Below are positions 1 to 9,256 of a DNA stretch of 64,000 nucleotides, piece after piece. The DNA is taken from contig CAZVQW010000014.1 in assembly GCA_964629475.1 (NCBI GenBank), positions 13,395 through 77,394 on the forward strand. The letters are read 5' to 3'. The DNA is from SMWD01 sp964629475 (GTDB lineage Bacteria > Pseudomonadota > Gammaproteobacteria > Steroidobacterales > GCA-2729495). Numbering within the stretch: position 1 is the stretch's first letter; each line of letters starts with the position of its first letter. A program made the position numbers and the translations under genes. A model generated the notes under the pieces. That model searched no databases. It had not been told where the DNA came from and saw nothing but the letters and a program-made list of their open reading frames with translations.

Positions 1-186
1 CAACAAGCAAAGAACTTGTCCGAATATCACGATTTCAGCCATTTTTCCGGATTTCAGTCGATGCATCGGGCCGGACCGATCGACAAGCCCGACAGGTGTT
101 GTGCAGCTGCAACATCTATCGCCTGACAGTGGAAAACGGACTGGTTATTATCGAATGTCACAACGAGGTTCCGATATACAAATAGC

Positions 187-1245
187 ATGAGTACCCGACA
201 AATCATCGATACATTCAATCAGTGGCGCAGTGAACGGCGCTGCCTGGCGCTTGCGACCGTTTATCACACTGAAGGATCCACTTACAGCAAGGCAGGTCAC
301 CGTATTCTGATTGCAGATAATGGCGATTATCAGGGGCTTGTCAGCGGCGGTTGCCTTGAAGGTGACCTGGCTGAACATGCCGGTGAAGTTATTGCCGGCG
401 GTGAAACGAGGCGAGTGACCTATGACATGCGCGATGATGCGGATGAGTTATGGGGTCTCGGCATCGGCTGTAACGGACTTATCGAGGTCATACTGCAACG
501 CCTGGACCCTGTATCGAATTACGAACCCTATCAGACGATGGCAGGCTGCCTGCAAGGACGGTCACCGACAGTCTGCGCAACTATCATCGAAAGTGGCGAT
601 GAAAGATTAACTGCCGGAACCACCCTGGTTGTGGGCGCTGACGGTGAAACCCTGTTACCGGCACAGACGGCGGAGTATTGCCTGCCTGTGCTGATCGAAC
701 ACAGCATGGAAACCGCGCAACAGGGCATAAACAGCCTGATCAAACACGAACTACCGAGCGGACAGCTGACCGTGCTGTACTCCCGGTTATTACCCCTGCC
801 GAGAATACTGTTGCTGGGCGCAGGCCTGGATGCGATACCGGTCGTCAATATCGCAAATCAACTCGGCTGGCGAATCACCATCATGGATCATCGCGAGACT
901 TATCTTACGAAGGCCGGCTTCGACAAGCTGCCGAATGCGTTTCACATCGACCCGGAACAGCTCGCTGCGACGACCGACCTGGCGCAATTTTCCGCCGCAA
1001 TCGTCATGAGCCATCACCTGGCCACCGATCGCACTTACCTCAAACAACTTGCTCCCAGCAGCATTCCCTATGTCGGCGTACTCGGCCCGCGGGACCGCCG
1101 GAACCGGCTGGTAGAGGAGCTGGCCCGCGAAGGTATCGCGGGGCTGGAACGGACCAGAGGGCCGATCGGTCTCGATATCGGGGCCGACTGTGCCGAATCG
1201 ATTGCCCTGTCCATACTGGCTGAGGCGTATCAAATGACAAAATAA
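187..1245 (+). CDS. XdhC/CoxI-family molybdenum hydroxylase maturation protein
   Basis: This 352-residue protein has the two-part XdhC layout. The N-terminal XdhC/CoxI domain (about residues 10-75) shows ATVYHTEGSTYSKAG and SGGCLEGDL, and a C-terminal Rossmann-like domain (about 205-340) starts at ILLLGAGLDAIPVV and contains GVLGPRDRR. Family members bind molybdenum cofactor, help add its terminal sulfur and deliver it to xanthine-oxidase-type enzymes in the cytoplasm. It precedes the FAD, 2Fe-2S and Mo subunit genes by 180 nt on the same strand, so I infer that it matures that enzyme. The ATG has only a weak, distant ribosome site, but the family homology begins close to it. Confidence 0.9.
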   Translation: MSTRQIIDTFNQWRSERRCLALATVYHTEGSTYSKAGHRILIADNGDYQGLVSGGCLEGDLAEHAGEVIAGGETRRVTYDMRDDADELWGLGIGCNGLIEVILQRLDPVSNYEPYQTMAGCLQGRSPTVCATIIESGDERLTAGTTLVVGADGETLLPAQTAEYCLPVLIEHSMETAQQGINSLIKHELPSGQLTVLYSRLLPLPRILLLGAGLDAIPVVNIANQLGWRITIMDHRETYLTKAGFDKLPNAFHIDPEQLAATTDLAQFSAAIVMSHHLATDRTYLKQLAPSSIPYVGVLGPRDRRNRLVEELAREGIAGLERTRGPIGLDIGADCAESIALSILAEAYQMTK

Positions 1246-1425
1246 CAAACGTTCGTAACTGCATGTTATCAAACGAACACGTCACACTGTACGATCACTC
1301 GATTTCCAGCTGACCCAATTCATCAAATCAACCGCTCGTTTCGCCCTTCCCGGCATAGCAAATCATGCTAGGCTCGAAGTTCAGCGGGGGTTGTTCCGCT
1401 CAGCTGATCACTGGAGAACAACAAA
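1246..1425. other. Intergenic region with a GTTCGT/ACGAAC inverted repeat
   Basis: This 180-nt gap between the XdhC-like gene and the FAD subunit gene holds an inverted repeat, GTTCGT (1251-1256) and ACGAAC (1273-1278), just after the stop codon. No T-run follows, so it is not a convincing terminator and could be a regulator site. A ribosome site GGAG (1413-1416) precedes the next ATG by 9 nt. Confidence 0.3.
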
Positions 1426-2319
1426 ATGTATCCGGCGCCCTTTCACTACCATCGGGCCGATTCACTGCAAGGGGCAATTTCGCTGCTTCAGGAACTGGGC
1501 GATTCCGCCAGGGCGCTGGCCGGCGGGCAGACCCTGCTGGTCTGGATGAAACTGCGGTTCGATGAACCGCAACACCTGGTCGACCTCAGCCGGATACCCG
1601 GCCTGTCCGATATCAAACAGGAAGGAGATCAGATATGTATCGGGGCGCTGACCACGCACGCAGAGATTGCGACATCAACCCTTGCCAAGACGTTACCGAG
1701 TGTTCGCGATTGCGGATCGGGAATTGCAGATGCGCAGGTACGCAGTCGCGGGACCATCGGTGGTGCACTGGGTTCGGCGGACCCCAGTTGTGACTGGCCC
1801 ACGCTATTGCACACGCTCGACGCAGACCTCACCTGTATCGGGCCGGAAGGCATACGCACACTGCCGGTGTCTGAACTGGTCGAAGACATCTATACCTCCA
1901 CACTGAAACCGGCCGAACTGATCACCGAAGTCCGGTTCAAACTGCCGCCTGCCAATAGCGGAGGTGCCTATTGCGCCTTCAAACGCTGCGCACCGGCCTA
2001 CCCGACGGCCTCCGTCGGTGTTCAACTCACACTGGATGGCGATGTCTGCAGCAATATCCGCATTGCATTGGGCTCGGCAGGCCTGACAACCATCACCAGC
2101 AAAGAGGCCGAGGATATCCTGCGCGGCAACCCGCTGACCGAAGCCGGCATAGACAAAGCCACGGAGGTCATCGTGGCGGCCGCGGAACCGGTGCCCGACC
2201 AGCGCGGTTCAGAAGATTTCAAACGGGCGGTGCTGCGAACCCTGGTCAAACGTGCCATGGATATCGCCGTACGACGCTGCCGCGGAGAAACCATCAAGGG
2301 ACATCACGAGTATGCCTGA
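1426..2319 (+). CDS. Molybdenum hydroxylase FAD-binding subunit (CoxM/CutM-like)
   Basis: This 297-residue protein matches the FAD-binding medium subunit of xanthine-oxidase-family hydroxylases. The first FAD motif is AGGQTL (near residue 35) and the second is RSRGTIGGALGSADPS (near residue 110); the C-terminal third is the CO-dehydrogenase flavoprotein domain. In the heterotrimer it passes electrons from the 2Fe-2S subunit to the final acceptor. A GGAG site 9 nt upstream supports the ATG. Its stop overlaps the ATG of the 2Fe-2S gene by 8 nt, indicating translational coupling. The substrate cannot be told from this subunit. Confidence 0.92.
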   Translation: MYPAPFHYHRADSLQGAISLLQELGDSARALAGGQTLLVWMKLRFDEPQHLVDLSRIPGLSDIKQEGDQICIGALTTHAEIATSTLAKTLPSVRDCGSGIADAQVRSRGTIGGALGSADPSCDWPTLLHTLDADLTCIGPEGIRTLPVSELVEDIYTSTLKPAELITEVRFKLPPANSGGAYCAFKRCAPAYPTASVGVQLTLDGDVCSNIRIALGSAGLTTITSKEAEDILRGNPLTEAGIDKATEVIVAAAEPVPDQRGSEDFKRAVLRTLVKRAMDIAVRRCRGETIKGHHEYA

Positions 2320-2797
2320 CGCAATTGACAGGGTATCCATTCAGGTCACGATTAACGGACAGAGCTACGAGCGCGAGGTCGAACCGCGCCTGCTGCTGGT
2401 ACAACTCATCCGGGAAGAATTGGGCCTGACCGGTACTCATATTGGCTGTGACGTAACCTATTGCGGTGCATGCACCGTGCTGATCGAGGGCAATCCGGTC
2501 AAGTCCTGCACGATGCTGGCGGTCCAGGCGGACCAGTGCGAGGTACTCACGGTAGAAGGCCTCGAGCAGGATGGTGAACTGCATCCGCTGCAAAAAGCTT
2601 TCTCCGAGAACCACGGCCTGCAGTGCGGTTACTGCACTCCCGGCATGCTGATGTCATCTATGGCGCTACTGGCGGAAAATCCGGACCCCAGCGCGGACGA
2701 AATCCGCAAGGGAATCAGCGGCAATCTCTGTCGGTGTACCGGTTACAACAACATCATCAAATCTGTTCAGGCCGCGGCCAAAGAGATGGCCGGATGA
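2312..2797 (+). CDS. Molybdenum hydroxylase 2Fe-2S subunit (CoxS-like)
   Basis: This 161-residue small subunit carries two [2Fe-2S] clusters. The plant-ferredoxin-type site is GCDVTYCGACTVLIEG followed by a further Cys in KSCTML. The second, helical site is QCGYCTPGM with GNLCRCTGY. It relays electrons from the Mo centre to FAD. I chose the ATG at 2312, inside the stop region of the FAD subunit gene, because family members begin just before the beta-grasp segment; an upstream in-frame extension would only duplicate coding sequence of the previous gene. Order and spacing are those of a coxM-coxS-type operon. Confidence 0.93.
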   Translation: MPDAIDRVSIQVTINGQSYEREVEPRLLLVQLIREELGLTGTHIGCDVTYCGACTVLIEGNPVKSCTMLAVQADQCEVLTVEGLEQDGELHPLQKAFSENHGLQCGYCTPGMLMSSMALLAENPDPSADEIRKGISGNLCRCTGYNNIIKSVQAAAKEMAG

Positions 2798-2823
2798 ATG
2801 CAACCTAAAAGAGGACTGAAGCT

Positions 2824-3291
2824 GTGGCGATAGTGTTTGAAGGTGAATTTGAAGTACCCCGCTCCCGCGAGGAAACATTCTCTTTCCTGTCTGATACACA
2901 AAAATTTGCACCGTGTCTGCCTACGTTCGAATCACTGGAAATGGAAGAGGACGGGTCGGCTACTGTCAAAATCAAAATCGGTATCGGCAAGGTTCGGGGC
3001 ATTGCGACGATCAACCTGGTGCTTGAGGAAAGTGAAGATCCAACCCGGGCACAATACAGCGGCAAGGGTTCGGTAATGGGCAGCGCCTTTAATATCATCT
3101 CCGGTTTCGATCTCGAAGAAATCGACGGCGGCACAATGGTCAAATGGAGCGGTGAACTAAAAATGTTCGGCAAACTCGTTGCCCTGGCCGGCGGACTGAT
3201 CAAGCCGATCGCGAAAAAGGACATCAAACGACTGATTGAAGCGCTCCAAGCAGCGCTGGATCCGGAACAGGCCGGGCAAGCCAGCGGATAG
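2824..3291 (+). CDS. CoxG-like SRPBCC-family protein
   Basis: This 155-residue protein belongs to the CO-dehydrogenase subunit G (CoxG) group of the SRPBCC/START-like fold. Visible family features are the opening FEGEFEVPRSREETFSFL, the central GKGSVMGSAFNIISGFDLEE and the end helix AKKDIKRLIEALQAAL. CoxG proteins are linked to membrane attachment or assembly of Mo hydroxylases rather than to catalysis. The start is GTG, with AGAGGA about 8 nt upstream. Its place between the 2Fe-2S and Mo subunit genes fits a role in the same enzyme. Confidence 0.88.
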   Translation: MAIVFEGEFEVPRSREETFSFLSDTQKFAPCLPTFESLEMEEDGSATVKIKIGIGKVRGIATINLVLEESEDPTRAQYSGKGSVMGSAFNIISGFDLEEIDGGTMVKWSGELKMFGKLVALAGGLIKPIAKKDIKRLIEALQAALDPEQAGQASG

Positions 3292-3326
3292 GCAGCAAGC
3301 CTGTTGCTGCATCCAAGGAAATTACT

Positions 3327-5747
3327 ATGAGCTGGATAGGTAAATCACCCAACCGAAAAGAAGACGACCGGCTGATCCGGGGACAGGGGTTATTTGTCGA
3401 CGACAAGCAAGGCTACGGGATGCTTCACCTGCACCTGGTCCGATCACCCTATGCCCATGCCAAAATCCTGAGTATCGATGTTGCCGCAGCCGAGGCGCTG
3501 CCGGGCGTCATCTGCACATTGACCGGCGCGGAAGTCAAAGCATTGATGCCCGAGTCGTTCATGGAACTCGGACCCGAGCCCGCGGCAAGTATTCAGGACT
3601 ACCCGATGGCCGTCGACAAGGCCGTCTTCCAGGGTGAACCGGTGGCTGCAGTGGTTGCGGAAACCCCGGCCCTGGCTGCCGACGGCGGAGCGCTGATCGA
3701 GATCGATTACGACATGCTCGATGCAGTCATCACGGCCGAACAGGCCATGGAAGACGAGGATGTCCTGCACGAATCCGCAGGTACGAACAAGATCTGGCAG
3801 GGCGTCTATGAATACGGTGAGGTCAACAAAGCCTTCGACGAGGCCGCCACGGTCGTCAAGATAGACCGGATGCATTTTCACCGTTTTGCCAGTACGCCGG
3901 TGGAAAACAACGCCGTCGTTGCCGAATGGCTACCCCACGGTGATCTGGATTTCTTTTGCAATAACTCTTTTGTCGGGTTCGCTCAGCAACTTCTGTCACC
4001 TGCGCTCGGCGTCGGCGTCGATCAGATGCATATCAAGACGCATGATATCGGCGGCAGCTTCGGCAACAAGATATCCAACTACACACAGATGGCGATTGCC
4101 GCCCTGGCGTCGCGCAAAGCCGGCGGTAGGCCGGTTAAGTGGGCCGAAACGCGCACCGAGCACCTGCTGTCGAGCGGCCACGGTAATGAGCGAACGTTTC
4201 TGGATACCGAAGTCGCGCTCGACGAGAACGGCGTCATTACAGCTGTCCGGTCACAGCACATCGACGATTGCGGCGCCTATCCGCGCTACGAGCCGCTGGG
4301 TTGCGTCATCTGGTCACAGGTTTTACCGGCAACTTATGGCGTGCGAAATTTCCGTATCGATTTCTCCCAGGCTGTGACCAACAAATGTCCGGTCGTTCCA
4401 AATCGCGGCTACTCACGCATGCAGCACCTGTGGTTCATGGAACGAATCATCGACATTTGCGCACATGAACTTGCGATCCCCGCCGATGAAATGCGGCTGA
4501 AGAACTACATCACCGATTTTCCTTATACGACACCCAACGGCTGCGTTTACGATTCCGGTAATTACCCGGCCATGCTTGACAAGGCCAAGGAACTGATCGG
4601 CTGGGATGACTGGAAACAGAAACAGGCTGATGCGCGTGCCGAAGGCCGGCTGCTGGGTATCGGCATCGGCACGACTCTGGACTCGGGTACGAATAATTTC
4701 GGTCAGGCCAGGATCATGAATCCCGATCTGCCGTTCTCGGGTAACTCCGAAGTCGCCACGATCAGGATCGACCTGCAGGGTTCGGTGATCGTGACCCTCG
4801 GATCCGGCCCGTCGGGACAGAGCCACGAAACGACAACCTCGCAGGTTGTTGCCGAGGAACTCGGCATCAGCCCCGACCTGGTTCGCGTGCGCACCGGGTT
4901 CGATACCGGCTGGAATACCTTCGTCGGCCATTCCGGCAGCTATGCGAGTCAGTTCGCCGTCACCGGCCTGTCTGCCGTCCATGGCGCCTGTAAAAAACTC
5001 AAAGCCGAGATGCGTCGGCTTGCCGCCTTCCTGCTCGAAGCCAGTGAAGAGGATCTCGAATTCGGTATGGGCGAGGAAGGCCCGCAAGTTGGCGTCAAAG
5101 GCAGCGATCAGGCCATCAACTACTGGTATATGGGCAACCTCGTCAATAATGACAACGCGGTGCTGGCCGGAGAACTCGGCGATGTCACCCTGAATATTCG
5201 TCACGTCTACCGACCACCGTTCACCATTCCCGATACCGACCGCAAATACGGCAATCTGACACTGACTTATGCGTCACAGTTGCATATCGCCGTAATCGAA
5301 ATCGATCGGGCTTTCGGCCATCCAAAAATTCTCGCCTATGCGGCAGTCGATGACTGCGGAACCGTCATCAATCCAAAAGTTGTCGGTGGCCAGGTCCATG
5401 GCGCAACCGCGCATGGAATTGGCGCGGCCATTATGGAAACCTTTCAATACGATGAGACCGGCAATTTGCTGACATCGTCATTAAGCGACTATTGCCCGAT
5501 TACCTCCATGAACATGCCCGACGTCCAATACGGCAGTATTCAGACCCCCTCGCCTTTCAGCTACAACGGTGCCAAGGGTATGGGCGAAGGTGGCGGTGCA
5601 CCGCTACATACGGTTTCTGCCGCCGTACAGGATGCGCTGGCCACCGAAGGCATCATCGTCACGGACTCTCACCACTCGGCTACTTCAGTTTTCGAGTTGC
5701 TGCAAGATCAGGAGCAGTCATCCGGCGTGCATGTCGATAAGCGGTAA
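3327..5747 (+). CDS. Molybdenum hydroxylase large (Mo-cofactor) subunit, xanthine oxidase family
   Basis: This 806-residue protein is the catalytic subunit. The N-terminal aldehyde-oxidase a/b hammerhead domain (about 18-130) is followed by the molybdopterin-binding domain. Seen motifs are the cofactor-binding GGSFGNK (near residue 245) and, near the C terminus, KGMGEGGGAP, which holds the catalytic Glu of the family. The active-site loop reads NRGYSRMQ, neither the AYXCSFR of form I CO dehydrogenase nor the AYRGAGR of form II, so CO oxidation is not supported. AAGGAAA lies just upstream of the ATG. It probably hydroxylates a carbon in an unknown, perhaps aromatic or N-heterocyclic, substrate. 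Confidence 0.93.
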   Translation: MSWIGKSPNRKEDDRLIRGQGLFVDDKQGYGMLHLHLVRSPYAHAKILSIDVAAAEALPGVICTLTGAEVKALMPESFMELGPEPAASIQDYPMAVDKAVFQGEPVAAVVAETPALAADGGALIEIDYDMLDAVITAEQAMEDEDVLHESAGTNKIWQGVYEYGEVNKAFDEAATVVKIDRMHFHRFASTPVENNAVVAEWLPHGDLDFFCNNSFVGFAQQLLSPALGVGVDQMHIKTHDIGGSFGNKISNYTQMAIAALASRKAGGRPVKWAETRTEHLLSSGHGNERTFLDTEVALDENGVITAVRSQHIDDCGAYPRYEPLGCVIWSQVLPATYGVRNFRIDFSQAVTNKCPVVPNRGYSRMQHLWFMERIIDICAHELAIPADEMRLKNYITDFPYTTPNGCVYDSGNYPAMLDKAKELIGWDDWKQKQADARAEGRLLGIGIGTTLDSGTNNFGQARIMNPDLPFSGNSEVATIRIDLQGSVIVTLGSGPSGQSHETTTSQVVAEELGISPDLVRVRTGFDTGWNTFVGHSGSYASQFAVTGLSAVHGACKKLKAEMRRLAAFLLEASEEDLEFGMGEEGPQVGVKGSDQAINYWYMGNLVNNDNAVLAGELGDVTLNIRHVYRPPFTIPDTDRKYGNLTLTYASQLHIAVIEIDRAFGHPKILAYAAVDDCGTVINPKVVGGQVHGATAHGIGAAIMETFQYDETGNLLTSSLSDYCPITSMNMPDVQYGSIQTPSPFSYNGAKGMGEGGGAPLHTVSAAVQDALATEGIIVTDSHHSATSVFELLQDQEQSSGVHVDKR

Positions 5748-5768
5748 CCGGCATAAGGCCGTTAGCGC

Positions 5769-6659
5769 ATGCTAACTTCACAGCGCGAAAAACAAGCCGC
5801 TTTACTATTGGCACTCACGATGCTCTGTTTTGCCGCCAATCACGTGATTGGCAGAGCCGTGCATGGTGAGCTGCCTCCACTGGGACTGTCATTCTGGCGC
5901 TGGGTTTTTGGCGCCGTCATTCTTTTCCCCTTCGTTGCACCAGATCTGGTTGAGACAGTGCCACGCTACCTCAGGCATTGGCGACTATTCTCGATACTGG
6001 GCTTTCTGATGATAGGCAGCACCAGCCTGATTCTGGTGGCTCTGAATTTCACCACCGCAACAAATACTTCCCTGATCAACGCGACTCAACCTACCATAAC
6101 GGCATTACTCTGCTGGATATTCCTGCGGGACAGACTCAGCCCCATCCAATGGGGCGGCATTATCATTGCCTTTGCCGGTGTTGCACAGATGATCTTACGC
6201 GGAGACTGGCAAGCGTTTGACAGCCTGAGCTTCGATCGCGGCGATCTAATCGTGCTGCTGGCCATGTTCGGATTTGCCGGCTATGCCATTAATATTCGCA
6301 AAATACCCGGCGAATTCAGTGCAATTCAATCTCTGTTTGCCGTAATCATATTCGGCATCATTCCCTTGCTGCCTTTCTACATTGCCGAAACCTTAATCTA
6401 CAAGCCGATGTTCTTCAGTTGGCAAACTATATTGATAGTCGTCACTTTATCGCTATTGGTATCCGTGGCGGGAATGCTGATGTGGACCCGCGGTAATCAG
6501 CTGATTGGACCGAACCGGGCTGCGATCTACATGAACCTGCTACCGTTGTTCGGCGCCATACTGGCCGTCATATTCCTTCAGGAGACTATCGCCGTCTATC
6601 ACCTGGTTGGCGGAGCCTTGATAGTCGGCGGAATGTGGCTGGTGTTGCGAAGAATATAA
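5769..6659 (+). CDS. DMT-superfamily EamA transporter
   Basis: This 296-residue protein has about ten hydrophobic segments in two EamA halves, the drug/metabolite transporter layout. The first half carries the family signature around LNFTTATNTSLINATQPTITALL and the second half ends with GPNRAAIYMNLLPLFGAILAVIFLQE. It sits 21 nt after the Mo hydroxylase large subunit on the same strand, so it is probably the last gene of that operon and may move the substrate or product across the inner membrane. Direction and substrate cannot be deduced. Confidence 0.9.
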   Translation: MLTSQREKQAALLLALTMLCFAANHVIGRAVHGELPPLGLSFWRWVFGAVILFPFVAPDLVETVPRYLRHWRLFSILGFLMIGSTSLILVALNFTTATNTSLINATQPTITALLCWIFLRDRLSPIQWGGIIIAFAGVAQMILRGDWQAFDSLSFDRGDLIVLLAMFGFAGYAINIRKIPGEFSAIQSLFAVIIFGIIPLLPFYIAETLIYKPMFFSWQTILIVVTLSLLVSVAGMLMWTRGNQLIGPNRAAIYMNLLPLFGAILAVIFLQETIAVYHLVGGALIVGGMWLVLRRI

Positions 6660-6683
6660 AGTGTGATAGTTCAGACTTGATAG

Positions 6684-6765
6684 TTCAGACAATGCCAGGT
6701 CACATTTTGCCCGCATGACTGCTTCGTGCCTGTAAGCAGTCGGTCAGATAATGACGAATTATTGA
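6684..6765. repeat. Intergenic repeat element, copy A
   Basis: About 80 bases here closely match 22266-22345, sharing the blocks TTCAGACA, CCGCATG, CTGCTT, GCCTGTAAG and GGTCAGAT in the same order. Just before it is a 13-base direct repeat TGATAGTTCAGAC at 6664-6676 and 6678-6690. No protein is encoded. It lies between two convergent genes, so it may be a MITE- or REP-like remnant. Confidence 0.6.
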
Positions 6766-6766
6766 C

Positions 6767-8047
6767 CTATTGACGCCTGTGCGGCTGAAAGCTGACACTG
6801 GTATGCGTCGATACCCGGTATGCGGCATGCAGATAACAGGTCTGCTCGCCCATCCGGACCAGTTCGCTGCAATGACTCTGCGGTTCATCAGTATCCAGGC
6901 ACACCAGAGTTCGCACCGGCTCTGCCGCTGGTTCGCCACCCTCTGCCAGACGGAATCCTGTCGATTGCGTAACTCTATAGCCCTGTAATCCTTGCTTCAC
7001 AATTTGTGCATAACGGCCAATTTGTGTCATGAAACAAAAAGCAATGCCGCAGGACAAAAGAGCCAGCCCGGATGGAGCGCGTTCCTGCCCACCCACGGCG
7101 GCGGAGTCATCGCTCAGGAACTCGAATACGCTGCCCGCGGGTTGAATACACTGCACCGTCAGCACTTTCATTCCATCAGACCGAATCCGTCCATGGGTAC
7201 GTACATGAACCGTTCTTTTTTGTTCAGACTGCAAGCCAACCGCACCGTCAGCGGCAAGCAATTGAGCGGCATCATCAGCGAGTTTCCGAATGATCTCCTC
7301 CTCTGTGGAATCCGTCGGCACTGACTCGGCAAATATAAATAAAGGTGCAGGATCAGTCAGGCCCATGCCCGCTGTTGTCGGTTCCCCCATCGCTACAGCG
7401 GGCTGGTCATTGACCTGAACCAGGAACTCGCCGGGTAATTCTTCGGACAGACAACGAACTGCCGGCGACCTTTTAGCAACAGACACATCGGCAATGTCGG
7501 AAAACTCCACATCCGGGGCATTTCCGGCAGCCGAGAACTGAACTTCGACAGACTCTATGGCGGCGGTCATCGTCCCCCGAAGCGCAGAGCCTTCCATGGT
7601 AAAAAAGTTATCCTGCAAAAGTTCCAATGACTCGATGCCAATACCCCGGTCATTAGCCTCTGCAATAAATTCAGACAAACAGGACGCAGCAAGGCCAGCC
7701 GTGAAGAAAGCCAGCGGAAAGGGAGCAAGATCGGTCCCGTTGAGCCAGGGCCCTTCATCGCAGATCAGGCGCCAGCACGGTCCTTCAGATCCATACTCGA
7801 CGATGGCTTCCTTCTGCATGCCTTCCAGAGCTCGCGCACTGGTGCGGATATGAATCTGCCCGGCAGAAGATGGCGGAAAATCCTTGCGTTGTTCCCGGCT
7901 GCTAACCCTGAAAGCCAGCGGATCTCCCGGACGAACCATTAGTGAATAGCCCTCATCCTTATGCAGAGGCTGGTGCTGCGAAGACGAGGCATCACTGGAA
8001 AAGCGAAGATTAATTCGGTGATTGCGCCAGTTGACGGAACTCATCAT
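6767..8047 (-). CDS. Double OsmC-domain protein
   Basis: This 426-residue protein contains two OsmC/Ohr-like halves. The first has the helix PFPLAFFTAGLAASCLSEF (about residues 149-167) and the second has GLALLSCGIAFCFMTQIG (about 333-350); both hold the Cys expected in the OsmC core helix, but the paired two-Cys peroxidase site of a normal OsmC is not clear in the first half. OsmC proteins reduce organic hydroperoxides or, in divergent members, act as hydrolases. The start (ATGATG) lies 38 nt inside the 3' end of the upstream LeuA-like gene, so it is the last gene of the minus-strand operon and is probably translationally coupled. Its exact role there is unknown. Confidence 0.75.
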   Translation of the reverse strand: MMSSVNWRNHRINLRFSSDASSSQHQPLHKDEGYSLMVRPGDPLAFRVSSREQRKDFPPSSAGQIHIRTSARALEGMQKEAIVEYGSEGPCWRLICDEGPWLNGTDLAPFPLAFFTAGLAASCLSEFIAEANDRGIGIESLELLQDNFFTMEGSALRGTMTAAIESVEVQFSAAGNAPDVEFSDIADVSVAKRSPAVRCLSEELPGEFLVQVNDQPAVAMGEPTTAGMGLTDPAPLFIFAESVPTDSTEEEIIRKLADDAAQLLAADGAVGLQSEQKRTVHVRTHGRIRSDGMKVLTVQCIQPAGSVFEFLSDDSAAVGGQERAPSGLALLSCGIAFCFMTQIGRYAQIVKQGLQGYRVTQSTGFRLAEGGEPAAEPVRTLVCLDTDEPQSHCSELVRMGEQTCYLHAAYRVSTHTSVSFQPHRRQ

Positions 8048-9191
8048 CCGTCAACAAGCGGCCGGCTGCCGTACCCTGCTCCTTAACCTGTGCGAGCAGG
8101 GAAGCATGCTGGTCTTCCGATACGGTAAGACCCAGTTCTTCCAGTTTCAGCTTGATGCTGGACAAACCACTTTTCTTACCCAGCACAATTCTTCTCGGCG
8201 CCGAAACCAGTTCGGAAGAATAAGGCTCGATGGCCTCAGGGATATGAAACTGGTTGGCCACTGCACCACTCTCACGCGTGAACAGGTTTTCGCCAACCAC
8301 CGGTCGCCATCCATCCACCCGGTAATTGCCGGCCTTTTCAACCAGTGCGGCAACCTTGCGTGCCTGATTGAGATTCATGTTGACCGGCACGTCATACAGG
8401 CAACTCAGCGCCAGCGCAGCTTCGCAGATATCGGTATTACCGGCCCGTTCACCGATGCCGTTGACAGTTCCCTGCACCCAGTCCGCACCGGCGCGAACCG
8501 CCGCAACGGCAGATGCCGTACCCAGACCGAAATCATTGTGTCCGTGAAAATGCAGCGGCATGTCCGGACCGATCCAGCCCCTGACTTCCCTGATAATTAT
8601 TTCGACTGCTTCGGGCGAACAAGCGCCGATAGTATCCACAACCGCAACCTCAGAAGCGCCCGCTTCTATCGCGGCCGCATACACTTCCTGCAGAAACGCG
8701 AGTTCACTGCGGGTGCTGTCTACCGGGAAGAACAATACCTTCATGCCGTGGTCAACCGCATGACCAATGGCATCGGTCGCACGCTCGATAACTTTCTTGC
8801 GATCGAAACCATAAGCTTTCATTTTGATATCGCTGGTCGAAATCTCGATCAACGTGGCCTTGAGCCCCAGCTCGATCAGTGCATCGAGATCACCCCTGAC
8901 GGCACGGGAAAACCCCCAGATTTCTGAATCCAGCCCGGCCTCGACGATGCGCTTGACCGCTTGATTATCGGCTTCCGATACCTTGGGAAAACCGGCCTCG
9001 ATGCGGCCGACGCCAAGGTCAGACAGGCCGCAGGCAATTTCAAACTTCTCATCGGGGGTGAACACAACACCGACAGCCTGCTCTCCGTCCCGGAGCGTCG
9101 TATCGTAGAACTGCACGGGTTTGCTGCGGTCGAAACCCGCACGCACTTCATCCCGTTCATTCAGTTCACTGATCCAGATCTTATCTTTCAT
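8010..9191 (-). CDS. LeuA/NifV-like (HMGL family) acyltransferase
   Basis: This 393-residue TIM-barrel protein belongs to the isopropylmalate/homocitrate/citramalate synthase branch. Motifs are FYDTTLRDGEQAVG at residues 27-40, the metal-binding HFHGHNDFGLGTA and the GTVNGIGERAGNTD loop. These enzymes condense an acyl-CoA with a 2-oxoacid. The protein stops without the C-terminal leucine-feedback domain of LeuA, and the length is close to NifV, so leucine synthesis is unlikely to be its main job. GAGGAT 5 nt upstream supports the ATG. In this catabolic context it could make or, run backwards, cleave a 2-hydroxy dicarboxylate; that is inference. Confidence 0.85.
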   Translation of the reverse strand: MKDKIWISELNERDEVRAGFDRSKPVQFYDTTLRDGEQAVGVVFTPDEKFEIACGLSDLGVGRIEAGFPKVSEADNQAVKRIVEAGLDSEIWGFSRAVRGDLDALIELGLKATLIEISTSDIKMKAYGFDRKKVIERATDAIGHAVDHGMKVLFFPVDSTRSELAFLQEVYAAAIEAGASEVAVVDTIGACSPEAVEIIIREVRGWIGPDMPLHFHGHNDFGLGTASAVAAVRAGADWVQGTVNGIGERAGNTDICEAALALSCLYDVPVNMNLNQARKVAALVEKAGNYRVDGWRPVVGENLFTRESGAVANQFHIPEAIEPYSSELVSAPRRIVLGKKSGLSSIKLKLEELGLTVSEDQHASLLAQVKEQGTAAGRLLTDDEFRQLAQSPN

Positions 9192-9256
9192 ATCATCCTC
9201 AAAATAATTGTCAGATTGCCCGTTATTGCCTCAGGCCAAAACACAGATCCCGGAAA

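Noticed and set aside
1..186. Possible gene or promoter at the left edge
   Set aside because: Only a 76-codon minus-strand shadow is open there, and no convincing -35/-10 pair or ribosome site was found.
4413..5204. 263-codon minus-strand frame inside the first Mo hydroxylase large subunit
   Set aside because: Shadow frame; the plus strand carries clear catalytic motifs.
1426..5747. Aerobic CO dehydrogenase
   Set aside because: Subunit order fits, but the active-site loop lacks both known CO dehydrogenase signatures.
8022..8927. 301-codon plus-strand frame opposite the LeuA-like gene
   Set aside because: It lies wholly antisense to a well-conserved enzyme, has no recognisable domain, and its composition is that of a GC-rich shadow frame.
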